From assembly GCA_965262315.1 (NCBI GenBank), contig CBDHFJ010000041.1, positions 1 to 31,374 of the forward strand: a DNA stretch of 31,374 nt, in the 5' to 3' direction. Of this stretch, positions 9,913 through 20,400 are shown piece by piece. The DNA is from JBCCFK01 sp965262315. GTDB taxonomy: Bacteria; Actinomycetota; Acidimicrobiia; Acidimicrobiales; UBA8592. The notes beneath the pieces were generated by a model, which saw only the letters and a program-made list of their open reading frames with translations, did not search any database and had not been told where the DNA came from. Within the stretch, counting starts at the first letter, position 1, and each line of letters begins with the position of its first letter. The translations under genes were made by a program, and so were the position numbers.

Positions 9913-10791
9913 ATGAGCGCGGTCGTGGGCGTGGACATCGGCGGCACTCGCATGCGCGCCGGGGTCGTCGCGCCGGACGGAACGGTCTCGCGACGGGTCA
10001 CCATGGCGACGCCCGACGCCGACGACGGGCCGTCGGGGGTCGAGTCATTGCTCGCGCAGCTCGAGGTCGACCCCGCAACCACCGTGGTGATCGGGCTCCC
10101 GGGCCGTGTCGACTACGCCGCGGGCGCACTGGAGACCGGCTTCAACCTCCCCACCGGATGGGTTCCCGACTTCCGATGCGCACCGCTGAGCGAGCGCCTG
10201 GGCCGAGACGTGCACCTGGCGAACGACGCCGACATGGCCGCGGTCGGCGAGGCATGGTTCGGAGCCGGGACGGCCCATGACGACGTCCTGTACGTGACGA
10301 TCAGCACCGGCGTCGGTGCCGGCCTGGTTCTGGGCCGGAGGCTCGTGGCCGGCCGCCGATCGGCCGCTGAGCTCGGCCACACCGTCATCGACGCGGACGG
10401 AACGATGGGCGCCGGACCACAGACGGTGGAATCACTGGGATCGGGCACCGCCTTGGGGAACGCGGCCTCCGCACGGGGGCTGCCCACGGGCCCCGAGCTC
10501 GTGGATCTGGTCCGGGGCGGCGACCCCGCTGCCACCGAGGTGTGGAATGCGAGCATCGGGGCTGCCGCGGTGGGGATCGCCAACATGTGTTGGATCGCGG
10601 CGCCGACGGCGGTGGTGATCGGAGGTGGCATGGGCCGCAACGGTGACCTGGTGCTGGAACCGATCCGCCGAGCCATCGCCACGGTGGGTCCGGCCGATCT
10701 GGCTGCAGAGATCTCGGTGATGGAAGCCGAGTTGGGCGACGATGCCGGCCTCGCTGGTGCTGCGGGCTGGCTCGAGGCCCGAGGGATCTGA
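9913..10791 (+). CDS. ROK-family sugar kinase, probable glucokinase, lacking the ROK zinc site
   Basis: 292 residues with the ASKHA kinase fold: VVGVDIGGTRMRAGV (phosphate 1), VIGLPGRVD, HLANDADMAAVGEAWFG with catalytic Asp105, TISTGVGAGLVLGRRL (phosphate 2), GHTVID, and AAPTAVVIGGGMGRNGDLV (adenosine). ROK enzymes usually carry a CxCGxxGCxE zinc motif just after the conserved GH; here residues 155-175 contain no cysteine, although Glu173 and the downstream SGTAL are kept. Placement behind gnd and zwf suggests it makes glucose 6-phosphate for this pathway; gluconate or another sugar is possible. It ends 5 nt from the convergent helicase gene with no terminator between. Confidence 0.82.
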   Translation: MSAVVGVDIGGTRMRAGVVAPDGTVSRRVTMATPDADDGPSGVESLLAQLEVDPATTVVIGLPGRVDYAAGALETGFNLPTGWVPDFRCAPLSERLGRDVHLANDADMAAVGEAWFGAGTAHDDVLYVTISTGVGAGLVLGRRLVAGRRSAAELGHTVIDADGTMGAGPQTVESLGSGTALGNAASARGLPTGPELVDLVRGGDPAATEVWNASIGAAAVGIANMCWIAAPTAVVIGGGMGRNGDLVLEPIRRAIATVGPADLAAEISVMEAELGDDAGLAGAAGWLEARGI

Positions 10792-10796
10792 GCGGC

Positions 10797-13700
10797 TCAC
10801 ACGTCGGCGCCGGCTGCCTCGCCCCCCGCCTGGACCTCTGGGACCAGGCTGCGGACCTGGGCCATGGCGGTGTCGAGATCGGGGACCGAGCGATCCACCG
10901 CCCGGTCGTCGGTCAGGAACACGAGCACGGCATCGACGACGGGGCGAGAGGTCGCCGCCTCGATGGCGGTGGCGTAGGCCGCAGCCTGGAGCCGATACCG
11001 GTCGACCTTGTCGTCGAGATCGGCGGCGTCCTCCCACGCATCGGTCTTGTAGTCGACCACCACCAGCCCGTCCTCGGTCTCGTAGAGCAGGTCGATGTAT
11101 CCCTCCAGGAGGCGCTCCGCGACCGGGGCAGCGACGAAGATCTCCCGCCAATGCCGCGCACGGGCGGCGGCACGGACGCTCGGCGACGTCAGCGCGGCGC
11201 GGCACCGAGCGGCGATGGCGTCTTCGGCACCGATCACGCCCTCCGACACGGCCTGAGCAGCCGCCGCGGCATCGATCCCTGACGGATCGTCGAAGTCAGC
11301 GGTCTGAAGCACCGCGTGCACGGCGCGGCCGACGGCCGTGCCGTAGCGGCCCTTCTGCCATGGGGGCAGATCGAGGTTCCGGCCCTGCTTGGCGTGCCCG
11401 GGATCGTCGACGCCGGCGGCGGCGAGCCGAGCAAGCGTGGTCGCTGCGACCGTCCGGGAACGGGTGGCCCGCACCAACGCCTGGTCGCGGCGCGTGGTCC
11501 ACTCGTCCGGCGGCATGGGAACGACGTCCGACGGCTCTGACTCGACCGGCCGGTGCCCGCGGCCCACCGCCGGTGCTTCCACGGGCTCTGGTTCATCCTC
11601 GGAGGGCCCGGCGAGGAGCGCGGCAAAGGTGGTGCTGCGGGACTTGACGGCGCGGACCGTGGACACCACGAGGTGATCGCGTGCGCGAGTGCACGCCACG
11701 TACAGGAGCCTGATGCGCTCATCGGCATCGAGCTGCTCGTCGATCGGGAGGAACCGCTGGTAGTCCGGCGTGACGTTGTCCTTGTCGAGTCGGTACCCGA
11801 TGCCGCCGTCGGCGGGCCACACGACTCGGACCCCCCGGGCCGGGCTCTGCAGCTGAGTGGTCATCCCGGACACGATGGTGATGGGGAACTCCAGCCCCTT
11901 CGAGGCGTGGATGGTCATGATCCGGACCGCATCGGTGTCGGTCTCGGGCAAGACCGTCTCGGCAACCCGTGCCGAGTCCGACGCTTGGAGACGGACCCAC
12001 GCGAGGTACTGGCGAAGGTCACCACCGGCGGCATCGGCCCAGGCTCGGGCCTGGTCGACCACGAACCGGAGCCGACGCCACACCTCACGGTGTCGGTGCG
12101 CGCACACCCCGAGCTGGAGGAGATGGCGATCGGCAATGATGCGCTCGAGGGTCTGGGCCGGCGACTGCCATGCCCGCAGTCGATGTTGCTCGCCCAACCA
12201 ACGCAACCCGTCGACCACCGGGCTGGGAGGTGCGTCCTCGGGGACGGCCTGGTGATTCCACCCGAGCCCGTGCACGACCCGGTGGCGGTAGAGATCGTCA
12301 TCGCCGCAGGCCAAGCCCGCGGTGCGCAGTGCGCTGACGACCGCGAGTTCGTCGGTGGGGTCGTCGATGGCCCGGGCGATCAGGAACACGTCCCGCACTT
12401 CTGGGGTGGCATACACCAGGCTCGCGGTCTCGGCGCGGTACGGGATGTCGGCCGACTCCAGCGCTTGCTCGAGTGCTCCCAACGAAGTTCTGGCCGGGAG
12501 CAGCACCGTGATGTCGCCGAGCCGCGCGGGACGTTCGCCGTCACCGCCGTCGACCGTCCATCCCTCGTCGACGGCTCGAAGAATCGTGTCCGCGACGAGG
12601 GTGGCCTCGACGGCACGGAGCTCGGGGGCCTTGAGCTCGCCGGCGAACGGTGCGGCGCCCAGCGTGCGAACTCCGGGGCCGACGGCGGGCGCCTCCCGCC
12701 GCCCCAGCAGCGGCTGGTAGGCGGGTTGACTGTCGGGCTTGGCCTGAATCAGTCGACCGAAGGTCGCGTTGACCCAGGCGAGCACGGGAGCCGATGAGCG
12801 GAAGTTGGTGGCGAGCGTGAGGGTCGCCCCCGAGTCGCCGAACCGCTGTTGGGCCGCGAGGTAGGTGGAGATGTCGGCCCGGCGGAAGCGATAGATCGAC
12901 TGCTTGGGGTCGCCCACGAAGAAGAGACGCCCGGGATCCACCGGCAGCTCGTGCCACGAACGAGGGTCGCGCTCCACGTCGCCTTCGATCGGCGGCGCGG
13001 CCAGCAGACATGCGATCTCGACCTGGATGGGATCGGTGTCCTGGAACTCGTCGATCAGCAGGCGGCGGTAGCGATGCCGCAGGCTGGCCCTGACCTCGGC
13101 GCCGGTGCCGGGACTGCGCAGGAGCTCCCGGGCGAGCACCAGCAGGTCGTGGAAGCGGAGCCGCCCGGCGGTTCGCCGCTCTTCCACACCGGCCAACACG
13201 AAGGCGCCGATGGCGCGCCCGAGCGTGGTGATCACCGCGGTGCGGAGCCCGTCGCGGACCTGATTGCGAAGGGTGCCCGCGTCGAGGATCTGCAGCCGTG
13301 TCGCCTCGAGGACATCGGCATCCCAGTTGCCCTTGTTCCCCCGGGGCACGGGACCACCCTTGTCCGTCATGAACCTCGGATCCTTCGCGACGAGCAGCTC
13401 TGCGAGGTCCGTGAGCCGGTCGAGGGCGTCCTCGCCGGCATCCGCTCGCTCGAGCGCATCGGCGTAGCCCACGAGGTCGTCGATCAACAGCACCAGCTTG
13501 TCGTCGGCCGCCGCGCAGTCGGCCCGCCGCGTCCCGATCGCTCGGATCGCGGCGACCAGCGCGGTCACATCGACGTCGACCTCGACCGCCGCGTCGTCGA
13601 GTCGTCTGGCGACCAGGTCCCAGTTGTCCTCGAATTGCTGCGCGACCGACCGGAGGCCGGCCAGCGAGATGCCGAGGACGTCACCGACCAGGAGCGGTGC

Positions 13701-14216
13701 GGCCAGGGCGTCGTCGGCGAGCAGGTCGGGCAGGAACGCGTCCCACCGATCCTCGAAGTCGACCTGACTGGCGATCTCGTCCAGCACCTCCACGCCCGGA
13801 GGCAGACCCGCCTCGAGCGGATGGTCGAACAGCAGTCGCTGCGCGAAGGCGTGCAGGGTGGCGATGGGGGCGCCGTCGAGCTGGTCGAGCGCACGACCGA
13901 AGTGGCCCGCCTCGTGGTCGCCGATCGTCGAGCGATGCTCGAGTTCGTCGCGGACGCGTTGACGGAGCTCAGCGGCCGCCTTCTCGGTGAAGGTGATCGC
14001 CGCGACGTGCTCGAGGTCGACCCCGGAGGCGACGAGCGCGACGATGCGCTGGACCAGCGCCGTCGTCTTGCCCGAGCCTGCGCCCGCCTCGACGAACAGG
14101 GTGGTGGCCAGGTCGTCACGGATGCGGTCACGGTGGTCCTGATCCGGCGGCGCGTCCTCGGCCGGCGGCGGCTTCGGATCCGGATCCGGGAACGCGAGGC
14201 GCTGCTGCGCGGTCAT
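10797..14216 (-). CDS. UvrD/Rep-type helicase with C-terminal RecB-like nuclease (AddA/AdnB-like)
   Basis: A 1139-residue superfamily 1A helicase-nuclease for double-strand break resection. Helicase motifs: Walker A GAGSGKTT (about 45-52), ITFTEKAAAELRQRV (Ia), LLIDEFQDTDPIQ (II), FVGDPKQSIYRFRRAD (III), ATNFRSS (IV), IMTIHASKGLEFPI (V), RLLYVACTRARDHLVVS (VI). The C-terminus has a PD-(D/E)XK nuclease: VGRAVHAVLQ (His), GYIDLL (Asp near 1041) and VVDYKTD (1055-1057). The start MTAQQR overlaps the upstream gene's stop as ATGA, so the two subunits are co-translated. Not RecB, since no RecC or RecD is present; it is closest to AddAB/AdnAB architecture. Stops 5 nt from the ROK kinase stop. Confidence 0.9.
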   Translation of the reverse strand: MTAQQRLAFPDPDPKPPPAEDAPPDQDHRDRIRDDLATTLFVEAGAGSGKTTALVQRIVALVASGVDLEHVAAITFTEKAAAELRQRVRDELEHRSTIGDHEAGHFGRALDQLDGAPIATLHAFAQRLLFDHPLEAGLPPGVEVLDEIASQVDFEDRWDAFLPDLLADDALAAPLLVGDVLGISLAGLRSVAQQFEDNWDLVARRLDDAAVEVDVDVTALVAAIRAIGTRRADCAAADDKLVLLIDDLVGYADALERADAGEDALDRLTDLAELLVAKDPRFMTDKGGPVPRGNKGNWDADVLEATRLQILDAGTLRNQVRDGLRTAVITTLGRAIGAFVLAGVEERRTAGRLRFHDLLVLARELLRSPGTGAEVRASLRHRYRRLLIDEFQDTDPIQVEIACLLAAPPIEGDVERDPRSWHELPVDPGRLFFVGDPKQSIYRFRRADISTYLAAQQRFGDSGATLTLATNFRSSAPVLAWVNATFGRLIQAKPDSQPAYQPLLGRREAPAVGPGVRTLGAAPFAGELKAPELRAVEATLVADTILRAVDEGWTVDGGDGERPARLGDITVLLPARTSLGALEQALESADIPYRAETASLVYATPEVRDVFLIARAIDDPTDELAVVSALRTAGLACGDDDLYRHRVVHGLGWNHQAVPEDAPPSPVVDGLRWLGEQHRLRAWQSPAQTLERIIADRHLLQLGVCAHRHREVWRRLRFVVDQARAWADAAGGDLRQYLAWVRLQASDSARVAETVLPETDTDAVRIMTIHASKGLEFPITIVSGMTTQLQSPARGVRVVWPADGGIGYRLDKDNVTPDYQRFLPIDEQLDADERIRLLYVACTRARDHLVVSTVRAVKSRSTTFAALLAGPSEDEPEPVEAPAVGRGHRPVESEPSDVVPMPPDEWTTRRDQALVRATRSRTVAATTLARLAAAGVDDPGHAKQGRNLDLPPWQKGRYGTAVGRAVHAVLQTADFDDPSGIDAAAAAQAVSEGVIGAEDAIAARCRAALTSPSVRAAARARHWREIFVAAPVAERLLEGYIDLLYETEDGLVVVDYKTDAWEDAADLDDKVDRYRLQAAAYATAIEAATSRPVVDAVLVFLTDDRAVDRSVPDLDTAMAQVRSLVPEVQAGGEAAGADV

Positions 14217-17200
14217 GATCGGCCTTCCGCCTCGTCGATGCCGAGCGTGGGTGCCGCCAGCAGTGCCGGACGGGCCAGGGCCACGTAGTCGGCGAGCGCA
14301 GGGTCCGAGGACTTCCGCTGGAACCGGCGTTCGGCCTCGGCCACACCCAGGCCGTCGGGGTCGCAGTACTCGCACGCGACGAAGTTGGTCCGCGTGGTCG
14401 GCTCGGGGTGCTGCGGGAAGACCCCCCGCCTGATGCCCTCGACGATCAGATCGACCACGTCGAGCACGGAGGTGGTCACACCATGGCCGGTCACGTAGCC
14501 GGTGATCTGCTTCTCCGGCTTGGCCTTGAGGAACCAGTAGCCGCTGAACACCGTGGTCGGGTCTCGTCCCAGTTCGTGTGCCGCCGCGAGCGCGTACAGG
14601 AGCAGCTGGAGTCGCTTGCCTCCGTCGTGGGGGTCGTCGTCGGAGACGGTGCCGGGCTTCCCCGTCTTGTAGTCGAGGACGTGCAGCGACCCGTCCGCAC
14701 ACTCGTCGACCCGGTCGATCGCCCCGCGCAGGTTGACCGTCCGACCCGAGGTGGTGGTGACGGGCACCGTCGGTGCACCACCCAGTCCGAAGCGCAGCTC
14801 GGTGTGGAGTGGCCGCAGGTCGTGCTGGCGGCCTCGTTCCCGCTCGACGTCGAGCCACACGTCGAGCATCCGGCGGATCAGCACCTGCTCCCGTCGCCAG
14901 TAGAGCGCCTCGCCGGTCAGGCCCCGGGCCCTCGTCTGGTCGAACTTCTGGGCTGCGATGTCGTGCAGACGAGCGCGGTCGTCGCGGAGGGAGCGCGGCG
15001 GCTGGTCACCCACCCGCTCGGCCACGAACTCGTCGAGGATGTCGTGGATCAGCGACCCCTTCGACAAGGCGTCGATGCGGATGCGCTGCTCGGGCGTGTC
15101 GAGTGGTGCGACGCCCAGCACCTGGCGCAGCAGGAACTGGTGGGGGCACCGGGCCCAGGTCTCGAGCGCCGTCGCCGACACGGGTCGGCCGTCGGCGCCG
15201 GGCGCCTGAACGACGAGCGACCCGAGGTTGCCGTCGAAGCGGGTGAACTCGCTCGAGGCGCGTGCGCGCTGTGCGGTGGCCGACGCGGCCAGCGCCGTGC
15301 CCGGCTCGAGGAGGTCGTGGTCGGCGAGGTCCTCGCCGAGCTCGGCCGCGGTGACGAGCGTTTGCAGTTCGAGTTCCTGGCGCGTCGCCGGGAACGGGGA
15401 TGTCCGCACGCCGGCGGCGAACGAGGCCACGTGGCGAACCCACGCGGCGTCCACCGTGGCGATGTCGGCCGCCACGACGGCACGGCGGCCGGTGCGCTGC
15501 CGGACGATGTCCACCAGCCATCGGCTGGCGGCGCGCTCGTTCGATTGTCGGAGGTCACCGCGTGGGCTGAGCAACGTGGCGACGCCCTGCTCGCCGACCG
15601 CGGCCATCGCGGCCACGAGGTGGCGGTGTTCGTCGCCGGCGCGCTCGCGACGCAGCCGCAGGGCCGGGACCACCGAGCGCTCTCGATCGGGCAGCAGCGA
15701 GTCGTCCCTGACCCGGCTCGGGAACGTGCCCTCGCTCATGCCGACCAGCCACACGCGGTCGAGGTCGAGTCCCGTCGCCATCCCCACCGGCCCGACGAGT
15801 ACCCCGTTGCCGAAGCTCCCGGTCCGGGCGAGACCGCCGTCGAGCTCGAGGTCGAGCGTGCGGCGGAAGACCGCGAGCGACGCGCCCGACTCCACCTGGT
15901 CGAGACCCGACAGCCGGTCCAGCACGATGTCCAGCCGAGCCGCGGCTTCACGCTCGGGTTCTGGCCAGTCGTCGCGGTCACCCAGGTGACGGGCCAGGAG
16001 TCGTCGGCAGGCCTCGGCGCGTCGGCGCCACGAGGTCGACCCGGCAAGGCGTTCGAGTGTCGTCGCCATCTCCTCCACGAAGGCCACGAGCTGTTCGCCA
16101 TGGGCGACCTGGCGCTCCAGCCGTCGGACACGCCACTCCATGTCCGGGTCGCCAGCGTGGCGTTCGATCTCGGTGCGCGCGTCGTCACCGTGGATGCCCA
16201 GGCGGCGGCGCCAATCGGCCAGGCCTCGCACGACCCCGGCGTCGCGGGACAGCGTGTCCCAGGCTCGGACCGGGGCCGGCCTGCCTCGCCAGAGCAAGGG
16301 GGTGGCTCCGACCAGACCCATGACGTCTTCGCGTCGATAGTCGCGGTCCGGGAGGGCGAGCAGGCGGCGCAGGGTCCGCCCGACGGCACTCTCGGCGAGG
16401 GTGGTGACGGCGGCGCCGTTGTGGGGGATGCCGGCGTTGACCAGATGGTCGGTGGCGAGGCGCAGGTACGGGTTGCGACTTGCGTACAGGATCGCCATGC
16501 GGTCGAAGGGCACACCCTGATCGGCGGCTTCGAGCACCCCACGGAGTACGTGGCGGATCTCGTCGTCGGCATCGGACACGCTGAGGACCTCGACCGGTGT
16601 GGTCGTCACGGGATCCGTGGACGGGGCAGCCGGTTGGGGCAGGCCCAGCAGGTCGACCGCGCGCCTGGGCGTTGCGTCGGCGTCGTCGTGACCCGTCAGG
16701 GGCACGATCGCGACCACGGGAACCACCGAGGCCAGGGCGCGCAACATCTCGGCGCGGGCCAGCCCGAGCTCCTCTGGAGCGAACAACACCACCGTGCCCA
16801 GGGCCTGCGCGACCCCGGGCCGGTCGGCCACCAGCGATGCCGCGGTCCGGGCGAGATCCTGCTCGTGATGGAAGTCCGGGCGCAGGAGGTCGGCGACCAG
16901 GCGGTGGACGGACACCACGGCGTCGGCGCGGCTGCTCTGCTGCGCCAGCATCTCCAGCGCGTTCTCGTCGAGGTCCGACAACTCCCGGTGGGCCTCGACC
17001 AGTCTCCGCTCGGTCGTCGGGTGGTCGGCCACCGCGCTGAACCAGCCCGGGGACCGAGCCAGGCTGCGGCGCACCGCAGCCGCGAGGACCGGCGTGGAGA
17101 CGGGGCGGCGGCCCTGCGTCGCCATGGCATCGGCGGCGAGCAGCTCGGCGAGCCGGTACGCCGTCACGAACGCCACGCCGGCGATACCGGGGCGGTCCCC

Positions 17201-17404
17201 GACGATGGGGCCGACGCTGCCGGACGCCAGGCTTCGGCGGGCCCCGAGGCCCACCATGTTGCCCGCCACCACCACCGTCGCCGGCGCCAGGGGATCCTGC
17301 GCCTTGGCGGCCGCGAGCACGTCTCGCAGCGCGACCATGGCCGGGCGACCGTGCTCGGTCACGAGCAGGCGCATGGGCGGGGGAGTGGATCCGGTCGCGG
17401 TCAT
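14213..17404 (-). CDS. AddB/AdnA-like nuclease subunit without a Walker A motif
   Basis: 1063 residues, partner of the overlapping helicase-nuclease. The N-terminal part has the form of an inactivated SF1 helicase: where AddB carries a Walker A GxxGxGK(S/T), this has TVVVAGNMVGLGARRSLA. The C-terminal RecB-family nuclease looks complete: Cys753 in RCPHQFLLRQ, His787 in GSLIHDILDEF, Asp897 in RGAIDRVD, and Asp911/Lys913 in LDYKTGKPG. The 4Fe-4S staple of AddB-type nucleases (one Cys upstream, CxxC-x5-C downstream) is incomplete: Cys1011 and Cys1014 are present but the fourth position (1020) is Gly. Start at MTATGS; a TACGAT hexamer (17414-17419) ends 9 nt upstream and no good Shine-Dalgarno is seen. 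Confidence 0.85.
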   Translation of the reverse strand: MTATGSTPPPMRLLVTEHGRPAMVALRDVLAAAKAQDPLAPATVVVAGNMVGLGARRSLASGSVGPIVGDRPGIAGVAFVTAYRLAELLAADAMATQGRRPVSTPVLAAAVRRSLARSPGWFSAVADHPTTERRLVEAHRELSDLDENALEMLAQQSSRADAVVSVHRLVADLLRPDFHHEQDLARTAASLVADRPGVAQALGTVVLFAPEELGLARAEMLRALASVVPVVAIVPLTGHDDADATPRRAVDLLGLPQPAAPSTDPVTTTPVEVLSVSDADDEIRHVLRGVLEAADQGVPFDRMAILYASRNPYLRLATDHLVNAGIPHNGAAVTTLAESAVGRTLRRLLALPDRDYRREDVMGLVGATPLLWRGRPAPVRAWDTLSRDAGVVRGLADWRRRLGIHGDDARTEIERHAGDPDMEWRVRRLERQVAHGEQLVAFVEEMATTLERLAGSTSWRRRAEACRRLLARHLGDRDDWPEPEREAAARLDIVLDRLSGLDQVESGASLAVFRRTLDLELDGGLARTGSFGNGVLVGPVGMATGLDLDRVWLVGMSEGTFPSRVRDDSLLPDRERSVVPALRLRRERAGDEHRHLVAAMAAVGEQGVATLLSPRGDLRQSNERAASRWLVDIVRQRTGRRAVVAADIATVDAAWVRHVASFAAGVRTSPFPATRQELELQTLVTAAELGEDLADHDLLEPGTALAASATAQRARASSEFTRFDGNLGSLVVQAPGADGRPVSATALETWARCPHQFLLRQVLGVAPLDTPEQRIRIDALSKGSLIHDILDEFVAERVGDQPPRSLRDDRARLHDIAAQKFDQTRARGLTGEALYWRREQVLIRRMLDVWLDVERERGRQHDLRPLHTELRFGLGGAPTVPVTTTSGRTVNLRGAIDRVDECADGSLHVLDYKTGKPGTVSDDDPHDGGKRLQLLLYALAAAHELGRDPTTVFSGYWFLKAKPEKQITGYVTGHGVTTSVLDVVDLIVEGIRRGVFPQHPEPTTRTNFVACEYCDPDGLGVAEAERRFQRKSSDPALADYVALARPALLAAPTLGIDEAEGRS

Positions 17405-17413
17405 CCTGAGCGC

Positions 17414-17419
17414 ATCGTA
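17414..17419 (-). promoter_or_regulatory. Possible -10 element of the AddB/AddA-like operon
   Basis: TACGAT on the minus strand, 9 nt before the ATG at 17404, inside the 39-bp interval between that start and the double hairpin that closes the regulator gene upstream. It would give the operon its own promoter with a very short leader. No convincing -35 was found. Confidence 0.35.
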
Positions 17420-17443
17420 CGGCCGGACCGTGACAGCGTGGAG

Positions 17444-17474
17444 GAGGCGCCGGTCGCGCCTCGGCGGAGCCGCC
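17444..17474 (-). terminator. Double GC hairpin after the AfsR-like regulator gene
   Basis: Two hairpins back to back directly after the regulator's stop codon. In plus-strand coordinates GGCGG/CCGCC lies at 17463-17474 and GAGGCGC/GCGCCTC at 17444-17462 with a 5-nt loop. There is no T-run, as is common in GC-rich actinobacteria. They separate the regulator from the addB-like operon on the same strand. Confidence 0.5.
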
Positions 17475-20400
17475 TCAGGCGATCTGGCCGTCGCTGCGGA
17501 GCGCAGCCATGTCCCGCTTGAGCGTCGACAGGCTCGCCTCCAACGCCGACGCCAGATCTTCGAGGCGGGGGCGCGCACCGGCGAGCTCCGCCTCGTTCAA
17601 GATCCGGATCAGCCGACGCTTCCGCCGGTCCTTCTTGTCCGGGATGCAGAGGTCATCGGGGTGATGCACGGTCCAGGTGACCGCCACCGTCTCCTCCGGC
17701 GCCCGATCCGAGGGCAGCGTCACCTCTTCGGTCCGCGGGAACCGGCTGGCGTAGGCCTCGGTGATCGCCCGGTGCTCGGCGACGCGCGTGAGCGCCCGTG
17801 TGCGCTCCTCCTCGTCGAAGGGGGCAAGGGTCTCGGCGAGCGAGGCGTGGGCGACGCGGAGTTCCGCTTCGGCCTCGACCGGCATGTCGAGCGCCTCGAA
17901 CGTCTTGTGACGCCACCAGGCGCCGATCTCGCGGAACTCCGACAGCGCCGACGACATCGAGACGGACTCCTCGACGGACCCCTTCGCCTCCTGGTGCTTG
18001 CCGCAGGCGACGAGCACCCAGGCCTCGAGCGCCAGCAAGGTCGGCAGCTCGGCGTCGAGCGAGCACTCGTGGGCGATGGAGACCGCTTCGGACACGGCCA
18101 GCCGAGCCTCGTCCGCATGGCCGGCCTCCCGTTCGGTCCAGGCGAGGGAGCGCAGGATCTGCACCTCGAGGAACCGGTCGCCGGTGTCTCGTACGATCTC
18201 GAGTGCGGTCTCGGCCAGGCGACGGGAGACGGCGTAGGCCCGCTTGCGGCGGCGGACACCCGCGAGCACGTCCAGGCACTGCGCCTCGTGGCGACGGTCA
18301 CCGATCTCCGCGAAGTAGCGCCGGGCGAGCCCGGCCTCGCGCTCGGCGAGCACGTCGTCCCCCAGGATCGCGTGTCGGATGTTGGCGCTGTTGGCCCGGA
18401 CCATCGCTTCACCGCGGCGATGGTCGATCGCGGCGAACACCTGTGCGGCTTCGTGCATGTGCTCGAGTGCCGTGGCGGCGTCACCCTGCAGATACTCCAG
18501 CAGGGCCAGGTTCGTCAGCGCCATCCCCTCGCCGAAACGGGACCCGATCTGGCGAGCCAGCGTGATGGATTCGTGATAGTGGCGTTGCGCCGCCGGCATG
18601 TTGCCGTGTTGGGAGTGCAGGATCGCAATCGATGCCAGCGCCTCCACCTGACCGCGGCTGTCGCCGTGGCGACGGAAGGTGTCGAGCGCCCGCTCGAGCA
18701 GCTCGCGGGCCTCGCCCGACTCCTGGACGTCGGTCAGCGCCTGACCGAGCGCCAGCTGCGCCGACGCGAGCGAGGGGGTGGCCAGGGCCTCGGTGTCGAT
18801 CCCCTCGAGCACCGCCTTCGCATGATGGGGCTGGCCCGCGACGACGAAGACGCGCGCGAGCGTCACCGCGTGCGCTTCCCAGTCCATCCCCGTGGCGGCG
18901 GCGAAACCGACGCCGCTGCTCGCGACGCGGATGGCGTCCTGGAGCTGATCGGTGTTCGCGAGGAACAAGGCGCGGCGCTGGAGGAGCCTCGCCTGCTGGG
19001 TCGGCGAGAGGTCCGTCTCGTCGAGCTGGGCCAGGACCGCGGCCTGATCGTCGCGCCGACCGAGGACGTCCAGGACGGCCTCCATCCCGAAGAGGACCCC
19101 CGCCGTCGCCTTGTCGCCCGCTCGCTCGAGCGATTCCATGGCGAGCTCGTAGTACTCCGCCGCGGTTGCGTAGGCGTGGAGCCCAGCCGCACGGGTGGCC
19201 GCAGCTGCTTCGTACCGGTGTGCGCTGGCCCAGCGACCTGCCAGCCGGTAGTGAGCGGCGAGCTCGCTGGCCTGAGCGCCGGGATCCTCGGCGAGGACGT
19301 CGGCGGCGCGGCCGTGGAGGACCCGCGCCTCGTCCTCGGACAGGTTCGCCCGTGCCGCGGCCCCGAGCTGCTCGAAGCGCAGCGCGTACGCACCGTCCTG
19401 GTCGGCCACGTAGTCGGACTCGATGCCACGACGGATGGCGTCGAGGGTGGCAGCCGTGTCCAGACCGGACATGCGAGCGATCACTGCCGAAGTCGCCGCA
19501 TGGCCCCACACTGCGAGGGCCGCGACCACGGAGCGAACGTTGTCCGGCGATGCCGCGATCTCGTCGAGCAGGATCTGGAGGACGCGGTCGACGGTGATGC
19601 GACCGCCGAGGTCGCCGTCGATGACCCCGAGCGCAGCCTCGTCGGGATCCTCGCGTTCGAGCGCTCGTAGCGTCTCGATCACGAACAGCGGGTTGCCGCC
19701 CGTGGCCCGCTCGAGACGATCGATGAGATCCGCCGGAAGAGCACGCCCGGTCCGCAAGGCGGCCAACGATGCCACCTCGTCGCGGGAGAAGCCCGAGAGG
19801 GGGATCCGGACCGATGGCTGCCGCTGTTCGATGTCGGTCAGGACCTGCCAGACCTCGTCGCGGTTGCGAGCTTCCTGCGTGCGATAGCTGATGGCAACCG
19901 CGATCGGACTGGCGACCAGGCGCGGGGCCGCGAGGCGGAGGAACTCGAGAGTCTCGGAGTCGGCCGAATGCAGGTCCTCGAGGATCAACAGCGTCGGCGA
20001 CACCGAGCCGATGGCCACCATGACCTGGGTCAGCGCCTCGTGCAACCCGTAGCGGTCGTCGGGCGAGGCGGGCCGATCGGTGATCGGCTCGGCCGCCGTC
20101 GCGAGCTCGGGGACGATGCGTCCGGCGGGCCCGATGAACTCCGGTGGCAGACGCTCGACGACCTGCTCGCGGCGCAGGCCTCGAAGCGAGCCCGAAAGTG
20201 CGCGCGTGATCGCGCCGTAGGGATCGGACCGGTCCTCCTCGGCGTGGCGGGCCCACAGGACCGTCGAGCCTCGCCAACCGGCAGCCTCGGCCACGTCGGT
20301 CAACAATCGGGTCTTGCCGATGCCCGGCTGTCCCTCGACCAGCGCGAAGCCTCCGCGCCCGGCAAAGGCGGCGTCGACGACCTCCAACGCCTTTCTGCGC

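Noticed and set aside
14408..17521. A 1037-codon plus-strand open frame lying antisense to the AddB-like gene
   Set aside because: It is a by-product of GC-rich codon use on the other strand. The translation is Arg/His/Gly-rich with no domain, while the minus-strand frame has clear nuclease motifs.
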